53,500 bases of DNA, taken from NCBI GenBank assembly GCA_037447655.1, contig JBBHKE010000834.1, positions 40,001 through 93,500 of the forward strand, read 5' to 3'. Below, piece after piece: positions 1 to 9,778 of the stretch. Position 1 is the first letter of the stretch. Every line of letters begins with the position of its first letter. This stretch comes from Zygnema cylindricum. Lineage: Eukaryota > Streptophyta > Zygnematophyceae > Zygnematales > Zygnemataceae. Made by a program: the position numbers and the translations under genes. A model generated the notes under the pieces. It ran no database searches. It was given only the letters and a program-made list of their open reading frames with translations, and had not been told where the DNA came from.

Positions 1-67
1 ATCACAGTCTCGTACCCGTTTTGCAGGAACACGGCTGTCTAGTTTGTTTCAAAAATGAGAAATGTAC

Positions 68-433
68 CATAATTCAAAAGTAGGTGAAAGTACGCCCATA
101 CAATATGCCTATTGTACGCAAAACATACAATATGACCTTAAGACCCATATTGTATTGGTCGCAAAATGAAAAAGAATAGTAACAGGGTTGAGTTGCACAT
201 CGATCGATAGAGAATTGAACGTCATGTCTAAATTTTGAAAAACATTCGGACAAAAAAATATTTTTCTGTGAGTTTTGACGTGTTTTTTAATTTAAAACCG
301 TCAGATTTGGACGATCGGACGGTCTCTGATAAAAGTAGCGATCTAAGAAGATCACATGAAAAGCCCATAACACAACTTACGATAAAGGCGCCTACAGAAG
401 GCCTACAATAGAAACGCCTACTTTTGAACTATG
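68..433. mobile_element. Non-autonomous TIR element (MITE), family A
   Basis: The ends are inverted: CATAATTCAAAAGTAGG at the left and CCTACTTTTGAACTATG at the right. The element is flanked by a perfect 8-bp direct repeat AAATGTAC (60-67 and 434-441; 9 bp if the shared C is counted). It encodes nothing. A second copy lies at 22082-22388. The 8-9-bp target duplication fits a hAT or Mutator-type parent transposase; which one cannot be told from the sequence. Confidence 0.85.
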
Positions 434-441
434 AAATGTAC

Positions 442-1223
442 CTTCTGTAAATGTGAAAATTTTGACATTTGGATTTTCAAATTTTTGATTCGTGCGCGAT
501 TGCGATAATGTTTTATTTCAACCTCTATTCGTACAGTCCCGCCCATCCCGCAGAATCCTGCCCAAATGCATTTCTTCCTCCACGTGCATTTCTAGGATCT
601 TCAATATTTTCCAAATCTTTATTCCATGCTCAAGACGTTGAGAACTCACCACGTCACTAAACGGGAAATTTCGTTAGGTGACCATGATGCCATGCTGGCA
701 GATCTCAGCTCTCAAGTACAGTTCTGTACCATTTGCCGTACTATATAGCATTTACCGTACAGTCAAATTTGTTTATGCCTAGACTGGTAAGTTCACTTCA
801 TAGTTGTCCCGTGCGCATAATACGCACGAAACGAACGCGCGAATACTACGCACGATACGCATTTAACGATGAAAAAAATGTTATTAAATGCGTACCTGAC
901 GATGTAACCGTACATTTTCGTACATTTGCGTACTATTTTCGTACATTTCAGTACTTTTAGGGGGTTTGAGGAGTTTTAGGGTAAATTCTCGTGCATTCTC
1001 AAATATTTATGTTAAACAGCCAACTATTATTCGTACATTTACGTACAGTGTCCGTATTTTTTTCGTACTTTTGACGGTTATTATTTTGAGATTTTTAGGG
1101 TACATTTTCGTACTTTTTCGTATATTTCAGTTATACGGACTTACATTTTTCGTACATCTACGTACCGGCGTCCGTATATTTCAGTACTTTTAGGATTAGT
1201 GATGGGGGTTATAGGGTGTTTAG
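442..1223. other. Non-coding; degenerate CGTAC-rich repeat field
   Basis: No gene is visible. From about 880 to 1195 the DNA is an irregular array of TTTTCGTACATTT and CGTACTTTT-like units mixed with TTTAGGG-like words. The same type of sequence recurs at 2630-2830, on the far side of the two hAT-like elements. Small open frames here are by-products of the repeat. Confidence 0.6.
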
Positions 1224-1592
1224 TAGTGTTGGGTATCGAGGACCCATTGCCAATATTCGATATATATCGAATTTCATGTACCCGATATTCGATATATCGC
1301 TTCGATATATCAAATTTCATTTCATCGCGATATATCGCCAATATATCGTATCGACAATATATCAAAAATGAAAATTTTACAATTTTTTTTCAAAACCCCC
1401 CCCCCCCCCCCGCGCTCAGTGTGGGGGGGGGGGGGGGGAAGGGAATATCCGTACGATTTTTCGTATTCTTCGTACTCTTTATCGTACGGTTTTCCGTACT
1501 CTGACTGTACGGGTATGCAATTTTTGCGATATATATCGCGATGATTTATGTTGGTCCCGGTACGATATATCGAGGAATCTGCTCGATCGATA
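1224..1592. mobile_element. hAT-like MITE, copy 1 (right end lost)
   Basis: It starts TAGTGTTGGGTATCG, the same terminus as 2235-2624 and 32976-34066. The body is made of ATATCG/CGATAT words, then a C16/G16 hairpin, then a block shared with copy 2 (GATTTATGTTGGTCCCGG). The 3' inverted terminus is missing: similarity to copy 2 stops near 1592. Confidence 0.7.
1396..1438. repeat. C16/G16 homopolymer hairpin
   Basis: Sixteen C (1396-1411), an 11-base loop (GCGCTCAGTGT) and sixteen G (1423-1438) make a perfect 16-bp G-C stem. The equivalent place in copy 2 (about 2402-2411) has only a short G run. Confidence 0.9.
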
Positions 1593-2234
1593 TTCAAAAT
1601 AATGAACGCGCAAGTAACGATTCACATAGGCACACTTTGAAAAGTACACCGTAAAATCAGCGCTAAATTCCAAAATAACGTTTCAAAATATCGGTTACAT
1701 GGGGACACGCCCTAACTCTTAACGCTAAAATGATGACGTCTATGGAATTTGACAAGTACAGTACAATAGTGTAAAGTACAGTACTGTACTGTAGCGTACA
1801 ACTTGTGGTCATTTACGGCCATCTCCAACTAGTACTGTACTGTAATTTTGGCGTATTGACACAGATATGCCTAGCTGGATTCGTGGCCGTACTAATTCTC
1901 TTTGTGTTCGCACTTCGCAGTTTCCTAAAAGTACAGGAAAGTACCGTACTTTACAGTACTGTACTGTACATTACGGATGCGAAGCCGGAGATGTATCCGG
2001 TTGAGACACGCTGACGCCAAACCTCTGGTACGTCAAAATTCTGCTTTTGTCTGCCGCCCAAGTTTTGAATCTTCGACGGGTTTCAGTTCAAATTTTTGAA
2101 CTTAAAATGTGCGAAAAATTTGGAAATTCTACGGTCTATGTGTTTGTTTCGTACGAAAGGCGTATTATACTCAAAGGTGACCATATAACATTATAAATAC
2201 ACGGAAAGTACGGATCAATGTCTTCCCAAATAAT
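1593..2234. other. Non-coding; cluster of GTAC palindromes
   Basis: No gene seen. Overlapping CAGTAC/GTACTG words form short palindromes at about 1755-1800, 1835-1850 and 1932-1970, for example CAGTACTGTACTG. Similar clusters lie at 2940-2955, 3095-3115, 21977-22010 and 31440-31475. Confidence 0.6.
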
Positions 2235-2624
2235 TAGTGTTGGGTATCGAGGACCTTTTCCCGATATTCAATATATATCGAATTCCAGGTACCCGATAAT
2301 CGATATATCGCTTCGATATATCGAAAAACAAAACATCGCGATGAATCTCCAATATATCGCCGATATATCGTATCGACAATATATCGAAAATGATTTTCAG
2401 TTTGGGGGGGGGATTATCCGTACGAATATCCGTACGATTACTCGTACGCTTTTTCGTACGGTTTCCCGTACTCTGACTGTACGGACACGCAATTTTTGCG
2501 ATATATATCGCGATGATTTATGTTGGTCCCGGTACGATATATCGAGGAATCTGCTCGATCGATATTCAATATATTGAATATCGAAATTATCGCGATATGA
2601 AACTACCCGATACCCAACAACACT
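2235..2624. mobile_element. hAT-like MITE, copy 2
   Basis: The left terminus TAGTGTTGGGTATCGAGG faces a right terminus CGATACCCAACAACACT, which carries a 3-base AAC insertion relative to 32976-34066. The interior is a series of ATATCG palindromes around a block shared with copy 1. No matching flanking duplication is visible, so the edges have decayed. Confidence 0.75.
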
Positions 2625-3424
2625 GTTTAGGGTACTTCCCGTGCATTTCGTACATTCCGGTAAATTACAGTACAGCTGCCTTAAATTATCCGTACTCCTA
2701 GGTTTTTAGAGTACACATGTCGTACAGAGACGTACATTTCCGTATGTTTTCGTACGTTTTTATGATTTTTTAGGGTTAAGGGTTTCCGTACATTTTTGTA
2801 CATCGTACAACGAAAACTACAGTAACGAACGGTATGAAAGTAACGAATACTACGTAGTTTTCGGAAAAAAGTCGAAATCCGTACGAATAGGACAACTATG
2901 GTTCACTTCCCTGCCTGCGGCTATTAGAGCTTTCAGCACTACAGTACTGTAGTTCGTTGCCAGTTTTTTTGACCCAAAATCATTATTGAAACTTACAGCT
3001 GGACGTGATCGGGTGGCCATTAACTATCCACGTGGTGTAGCGTAATGCTATACTGTACCTTATACCGGTTTAACACTTAAAAATTGATCGTTCACTACAG
3101 TACAGTACAGTATTACACAAATGTCCTCTAGCCCAGAAAAGTTTTACTGCCGGGCGTGGCGTCACGTCAACAGACGCTTAACGAGACACCGTGGAGCGTT
3201 TCTGTGTCTGGAAAGCGCCACGTCGGCAAGTGTTACGTAGAAACCGGCGGCTATCGCGTGGGCCTCAGGATATTTTGTTTTGTTTTTCTGTTTTCTTCGG
3301 AGCATCCGGTAAAGGGCTCTGAACTCTGAACTGCGCTTAAATTTTCACTATTCGTGCATTTGGCTACTCAGTGTCCAATCTCATCAGCTTTAGAGTTTCT
3401 ACGTGTCCTTTCGGCTAACCTAGT
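2625..3424. other. Non-coding upstream region
   Basis: CGTAC-rich repeat continues to about 2830, followed by ordinary sequence with two GTAC palindromes. No open frame with family character is visible. It probably includes distal promoter DNA of the gene starting at 3640. Confidence 0.45.
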
Positions 3425-3488
3425 AGAGGGAGGGAGAGAGAAATAGAGAGTGAGGGAGAGATAGCGAGCGAATAGAGACTGAGAGAGC

Positions 3489-3525
<37 letters not shown>

Positions 3526-3545
3526 AGAGAGAGAGGGAGACATAG
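3425..3545. repeat. GA-rich low-complexity tract
   Basis: An imperfect (GA)n/(GGGAGA)n purine run ends about 95 bases before the start codon at 3640. It may sit in the promoter or 5' UTR, where GAGA tracts are common in plants; a role here is inference only. Confidence 0.8.
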
Positions 3546-3639
3546 AAAAAGGGCGAAGGTAAAGAGAGAGTGAAACTAAATAGAAATCGATCATGGCTGT
3601 TTAATCTTTGTCTTCAATCTTATTGTATCAACAGGAAGC

Positions 3640-6600
3640 ATGTCAGTACAGTCAACCATTTCCATGGGTTCCACCTCTGTTGCTTTGCAGTTTTCTGCAA
3701 AGCAAAATTCTCCTGTAGGATTAGGGTTAGAAGCAGGGTTAGGGTTAACTAATTCTTGTTCAATTGTTTGTAAGTCCAATCTTTTATTTTCTTCAACTTA
3801 TGTTTCCCAAATTAAACTTCGAATTCCATCAAGATTTCAAAAATATCAGAAAAAAAGTTATTTTCTAATAAAATCTGCTGCAAATAGAGGAGGGGGAGGT
3901 GGATCTCCGAGAACCCCAGAGCAAATCAAGTATGTCTTCAGTATTCTAAACACTAAATATTGTACTTTGACCATTCACATTTGCATTGCTGGTATTACTT
4001 TGTAGACTAGTGGCAGGTTAACATTAATAGAGATGATCGGTCTGTGAGTTTACCGCTACCATTAATAGTGTGGAAACGTTTAAGAGTCTTAACAATACTT
4101 ATTCACACTACTTGAACTTTTTCTTTTTTTTTGAGGATGGCTGCATCCCGTGACAACTCATGCGTTGAGTAAAGAACAGGTTGACATAATTTCTCAAAAA
4201 AAAAACATTTGATTCTGTTAAACATGTATTGGAACCACACTGGTGTTGTTGATACAGAGAGTACCTTCTCAATTTTAATGTCAACCATTTTTTTTTCCTC
4301 TCCCTCAAGAACGAAGTTGGTTGGGTGTGGTTTTAGTTAAGCTGAGTAAATCATGCAAAGTGAATTATCACTAAATTGTAATTGATTAATTATGTTTGCT
4401 TAATTGTTGCTGATTATTTGTAATTCGTTGATTGTAATCTTGATCAAAAAGTTGACTAATGAATGAATCACATTACAAATTTGTGGCCATTGTAAGTTAC
4501 CATTTTGACATGAAAAATTGTGCGCTGATGAAAGCATGACACGGTCAAAGCTTATCCACAGTCAAATTTTGTTTCTTTTTGTTTTGTTTTGTTGTTGTTG
4601 TTGCTGTATTCAGTGTTGATTAAAAGTATACTATCTGTTCATAGATGGAAGAACAGACGGATTATGTATGGTTCAAACCGTGTATAAACCATACTCTACA
4701 CCGTGAATTGCTGTTAGAGTTAAGAAACAATGTATATGAGGACTGCTCTAGCGTTAATAATTCTACTGCCGGTCCGAGTGACATGGACGATTAAGGACTG
4801 TTTGAAGAATCAGCATTAAGGAAAAAACGATTGGTGGTACAAACGTCTTTTTGTGCTTAGTTGGCAACAAAAGTTGTTACAAATTAGCAGTATCAACGCT
4901 GATAGAGGTTCATGGTGTAAGTTACTTGTCCTGCTGTGAATTTTTCTCAATTTCATGATGAGACTCAGCATTAACGTCACCATGATTGCTAATATGAGAG
5001 AGAAGCTATTAAAGAAAAGTTATTTTTTTTCCCTTCCAAGATTCTGTGGTTATTTATTTTTTTCCTGGTCACTTTCAAAGTCACGTCACTTCTTTTCACA
5101 CTGATATGCTTCTCAAAAATGGCAATGTTAATAGACAAATTATCACACCAGTTTGTTGTTAGAGCAATGTAGCTTGGCAATAATCAAGGTTATTGTTAAT
5201 TCGACTTAGCGTGAATGAGATGACAAATTCGCTAAATAGTTTGAATGTACAATTTTCAATGCAAATCTAAAGTTCGAAGAGTAATCTGCACAAATTTCTG
5301 TGATATAGTGGAAAATCGTGCAACTTAGAGATTTTAATATGAGTTAGGGTTACAAATATGAACTAAGGATAGCTGTAAAGTTATCAATCTGATAAGTTTA
5401 AATCCAAGTTGTTGATTTAGTGTGAATTTTCGTTTTTGTTCGGAGCGATTGAGCTACACTAATTAAGTCTCGTTTTTAAAACGTTTTCCAGACTAGTACT
5501 TGCTGACTCTGTATCAGTTGTAAGGGGAGATTGACAGATTAAAATGCATTGTGTGAATTATCCCATTTGTCAGTTAACAACATGGATACTCTGTCAATTT
5601 TCAAAGATTCTTTCCAATCAATGGCAGTTGTTTAAATGGTTATCAGTGGTATCATTGCCAGTTGTATAAATAGTATAAACCTTTGTGAAACAAAATATGG
5701 CATCCATGCAAGTTGGCAACTCCAGTATACAGTTTGAAAAAGTCAAAACGACTGAGAGTTGTATCTTTTTTGTATTGCATTATTGATTTTTTTTCACATG
5801 GGGCGTTTACATTTGTTCCATATAGCATCAAACTGACGTTTTTGAACTCGGTTACAGCATTTTCTTTAACTCCTTTGATTTTAGGCTTGGATGTTCTTAT
5901 TATTGATTTTCAACGTTTCTCCCATTTTCTTTCACTCGCTCATTTTGTTCTCTTATTTCGCCCTCACTTTAACGCTCTAATTTTTCTCCCCTTCGACTCT
6001 CGCCCTTTCTCTTGCCAATATCTCTCTCACCTTCACTATCTCTTCTGCCTCTTTCACTCTCAAATTTGCCTCCTAATTTCTTCCTACTGTCCCTCTTTTC
6101 TCCCTCCCGCCCTCTTTCCTTCCCTCCCTATCTCTCCCCTCCCAGCTCCGAGGCCTGCATTTCCAGCAAGATCATCTCTGCTTTCCTCACCTTCCTCATG
6201 GTCTCACCGCTAACCCTCCTCTTCCCTCCTCCCGCTCCTGCCATCTCTCCTTCTCTCCCCACCTCCTACGTTCTTACATGTAGGGAGGTCACCTCTCCCT
6301 TCTGTAGAGTCTGCATGGCCCTCTCTCTTGCCTTTGCCGGAAGGGCTGCCTTGGGAGGAGTGATGACACTCCCTTCCTCCCTCCTCCCTCCCTCCCTCAA
6401 TGCACCCTTCTCTCCCCCTCTCTGCATAACTCCACATCTAACCGTCCCTCTCCTTCCCTCCCCCCTCCCTCCCTCCCCAGCTCCGACGCCCGTATACGCA
6501 GCGAGGTCATCTCTCCCTTCCGTACTGTCCGCATGGCTCTCTCCCTCGCCTTCGCTGCGAGTGCCGCCCTCGGAGGCCTCGTGGCCCTCACCAGGGTCGG

Positions 6601-8462
6601 GGGAGCGGTCGGGGGAGCCCCGGGGGCCACTTCGTTGGAGGAGACGCTACAAGGACTGGCGATAGACATAGCGGCGGTGGTGGGGTTCGCACTGCTGTAC
6701 AGGTAGGTAGGGAGAAAGAGGGAGGGAGAGGGAGGGAGAGGGAGGGAGGGAGGGAGGGAGGGAGGGAGGGAGGGAGGGAGGGAGGGAGGGAGGGAGGGAG
6801 GGAGGGAGGGAGGGAGGGAGGGGAATGGGCGAGGAGAAGGGGAGAGAGATAGGGAGAGAGACGAGGAGAGGGAGAGAGAGGGAGAGAGAGGGAGAAAGAG
6901 GGGGAAAGAGAGAGAGTTACGTCAGCAGATGTACAAGTCTATCAAAAGTAGAAACAAACAGGAAAACGGTTGGATTTTTGGCACAGAAATGATAAGAAAG
7001 CGGAGCAAAAGTCGATTGCGAAAATTACTCGAGAAGAGACTTTGAGCAGTCTACGAATCGAATTATCGAACAAACGAGTCGTGACAATCGGTCAAATGAG
7101 AGGAATTTGTCGGTTAGTTATTATGGCCGGACCGAAAGAATACATTGACGAGGGTTTTCGTCAAGCCAAGCCTTTCAAAAAGGAACTTTTAGAGAGAGGA
7201 GTAATGATTGTTCCTTTTTGTAAAGGAGGATCGGATGTGTCGACTGGACAACAAAAAACCGAAACGGTGACGGAAGATTTGCAAAAGATGCTGTCATCGG
7301 GAGAGAAGGATAAGAAGTTTATCGCGACACCAATTTATACAAACGAGTGGGCAAAGTAAGTTGTTGGAAACTTGGTTCTTTTTTAAGGTATTTGCAACTT
7401 AGGTTTTGGGGTTCATAGTTTTTTGTCTACAACGGAATGAAGATTTTTTTTTTGGTAATGTGTAGGTATGGTTTTTGGTATTCTTTTGGAAGAAAACCAT
7501 TTTAGTTAAAAGCATTCGTTTCTGCTTTCATTGATAATTCCGTCTTTACATTTTTATAAATTTACTCCTATTTCCTTTCTTTTTTTTCTTTTTTTTTCTT
7601 TTTTCGTTTTTTAATGGGCAGGTGGCTGAAGGAACAAATGGCTCTAGCAAATGTTTCTGACGATAAACCTGTGTAAGTTGTTGTTTTCTTCTCTTTGTTT
7701 TTTTACCTCCTTTCTTTTTTATATGTATAGTTCTCAACGCCTTATACTCATTCCCTCGATTTAAATTTTTATGTTTCTCTGTCCTGTTTTGACTTTCGAG
7801 GCTTCCTTCTTACACCACTGTCTTAAAACTTAACCACTGTTAATCTTCAAACTTTTTTGCTTTTATTATCAGTTTTTAGCCATTTCTTTCCTGAGTCTGA
7901 GAGTTTGGAAACTGTCAAAGTAGTGAAACAAATTCTGGTCTTCTGGATTTTGATTTATCCAGGATTTTTACAATTGCGTAAAATAGTGTTATTCCTTGAA
8001 AAATGAAGCCGTATTATACGTTTTTTATTTGAAATCTACTGAGAAAACTTTGTTAAATGCGTTTAAACCTCATACATTTTGATTAAGATTAAAGCACGTG
8101 TAATGTCTTGATTTTCAGCACTTGAAAAAAAAAAAATACAATTACTGATGTGACAATTGTGAACATGTGATGAGTGTTTCATATAATTATTCTTCACATT
8201 TTATCTATTACGTTTTTGTCCTTAACAAGAACCATATGACAATTTGCGACCAATCAGAAACGATATCATTTGTTTTTAACAATTCCTTACAAATTTTGAT
8301 TTTGTTATTATTATTGCATTCAGGTATTTATCTTTGCGTTTGGATGGAAGAGTACGAGCAAGTGGAGTCGGGTATCCTCCGTTTAAAGCTCTTTCTCTCC
8401 AGTTACCTCCTCAAACAGGAATTTGGGCAGGTCCTTTAGATGGTATGGATGGGAGGGTATAA
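3640..8462 (+). CDS. LPA1/Rep27-domain (PF11998) thylakoid protein, photosystem II assembly factor-like
   Basis: Five exons: 3640-3929, 6481-6702, 6987-7355, 7622-7672, 8324-8462. They sum to 1071 nt (356 aa) with matching phases and GT-AG borders. Residues 1-90 are Ser/Lys-rich and lack acidic clusters, like a transit peptide. Exon 2 gives SPFRTVRMALSLAF and two hydrophobic segments (about 115-133 and 154-170). Exon 3 has REETLSSLRIELSN and a KELLERGVMIVPF stretch. The C-terminus ends GPLDGMDGRV. This order is the PF11998 (DUF3493) pattern. The family includes Arabidopsis LPA1 and Chlamydomonas REP27, membrane proteins aiding D1/PSII assembly. LPA1 and REP27 also carry TPR repeats upstream; none is seen here, so the shorter LPA1-like paralogue group is the better match. 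Start chosen as the first Met opening the transit peptide. Exon 1 also holds TTAGGG-like repeats (about 3719-3747) read as protein. Confidence 0.88.
4699..4917. mobile_element. TA-flanked CACCG-type MITE, decayed copy in intron 1
   Basis: The left end TA|CACCGTGAATTGCTGTTAGAG is inverted against the right end ACGCTGATAGAGGTTCATGGTG|TA. Its 219-bp length and termini match 21759-21975 and 24246-24462. Several mismatches make it the oldest copy in the window. Confidence 0.6.
6146..6380 (+). pseudogene. Two decayed look-alikes of exon 2 inside intron 1 (LPA1-like gene)
   Basis: At 6146-6212 the DNA starts right after a CCCAG acceptor-like site with CTCCGAGGCC, like true exon 2 (CTCCGACGCC at 6481), and translates to SSEACISSKIISAFLTFLM beside the real SDARIRSEVISPFRTVRM. 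At 6283-6380 a second copy reads REVTSPFCRVCMALSLAFAG, then RAALGGVMTL, beside the real MALSLAFAASAALGGLVAL. I judge identity at about 70 percent or more by eye. Neither copy has a GT donor at the right place, so both are probably non-functional tandem exon duplicates. Confidence 0.72.
6714..6910. repeat. (GGGA)n/(GGGAGA)n polypurine tract
   Basis: It begins about 11 bases after the exon 2 donor of the LPA1-like gene and continues for almost 200 bases. It is the purine complement of the CCCT/CCTT-rich pyrimidine DNA that fills intron 1 before exon 2 (about 6090-6480). Confidence 0.9.
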
Positions 8463-9778
8463 ATAGGGTAGAATTACGTTGCTAGGAATATGTTTTAGCT
8501 TGTCAGGCAAATGAGCAACTTTTAGTTTTATATTTAGAGTTTGTTTTCCTTAATTTTTTCTGCTCATTCTGCTGTTTTTCAAAACAGTTTTTTTGCTCAT
8601 TGGGAACTTCAGTCAAACGTCATTAGAAGAAGCCGTTTTACTTAAGAGTGTTTAATAGATTGAGCACGCATATTTTTTTAAATCCACTTTATTTAAAAGC
8701 TAGACAAAAAACTCCAGTTGTCAGACAAAGTTGTAAAACATTGTTGATATTCTGATGTTTTAGAAGTTGTTTTAATTGTTTAAAATAAGAACTGCCCATG
8801 GTGGCATTCCTATTCCCTCTCCTTCCCCCTCTCCACCTCCATGTTAAGCAGATGATATTGCACTAATCACGCTTTGCAATTGCCCATAGTTGGCGGTTGT
8901 CATTACAGACTTGGGGCTATGAATTAAACTGTGTGCGAAATTTTGTAAATCAACCTTAATAAGTTTTGGCATGTTGCATGCAATGCTGGAGTTATCTGGC
9001 TGTCGCTAAACTAGCAGTCTTCATTAGAAAATGTTAACCCAAACTCATCATGAAAGTGGCTCCTCTCAACACGGGTTTCTAATAAACGTGTCTCTTAAAA
9101 AAATGTCATCTTCCCAATATAAAAAATACCACATAAGTCATCTTCACAATCTTGATGAAAGTACCACATTACACCGCGCTACACATTCTGAGAAACTAAA
9201 GTTAAGTACATTTTCGTGCTTTCAGCAAAATCCCAAAATCCGGCAAAAATTTGAAACTAAATATGTATGATATGTACATGTGCATACTACATTTACTGCA
9301 GATAAAAATTGTCAGAAGAAACACAAAAGTGCACGTGGCCTTGAAACCATTTGAAAAATACCATCAATATGAACTTTTCTAATAAACCTTCATGCAGAAA
9401 TGATAAAAAGTAGTAAGAAACTGCGATCAATATAGACTTTCTGGTAAACCTTCATTTACATATTGTAACAGAAACGAGTAAATAAGAACTCGCTTCTTCA
9501 ATTGAATCAAAGATTCTTGCAATACACCCTAACCAAAACAGAGCACCATTATATCAAAACAGAACTGGCTTCTATTTTTGACAATATGGCAATACATTTG
9601 AAACCTCTGCCCAACATAACTCTAGAATTAGTCCTCTTGAAAATCTCTAATTGAAAAAATAAATCATAGAAGCCAGAAGAAGAAGACGGAAGAAGAAGAC
9701 AGGAAGATGACGGATCTACTTTTTTTTTCTAAAGAAGACGGGATTGAAACTTTGTCAAAAAATAAAATAAAGAATAAT
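8463..9778. other. Convergent intergenic region
   Basis: The 3' ends of the LPA1-like (+) and RsmD-like (-) genes face each other here. I see no gene or transposon. A GAAGAAGAAGACG-type simple repeat lies at about 9665-9715. Confidence 0.5.

Noticed and set aside
3719-3747. TTAGGG-like repeats suggesting telomeric DNA
   Set aside because: Only about three imperfect units, lying within the transit-peptide coding exon of the LPA1-like gene.
6210-6669. Minus-strand frames opposite the LPA1-like exon 2 region
   Set aside because: They are created by purine-rich complement of the CCCT-rich intron. The plus-strand exon model explains the region.
9031-9270. Short plus-strand frame between the convergent genes
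   Set aside because: AT-rich, no family motif and no splice partners; likely 3' UTR or intergenic DNA.
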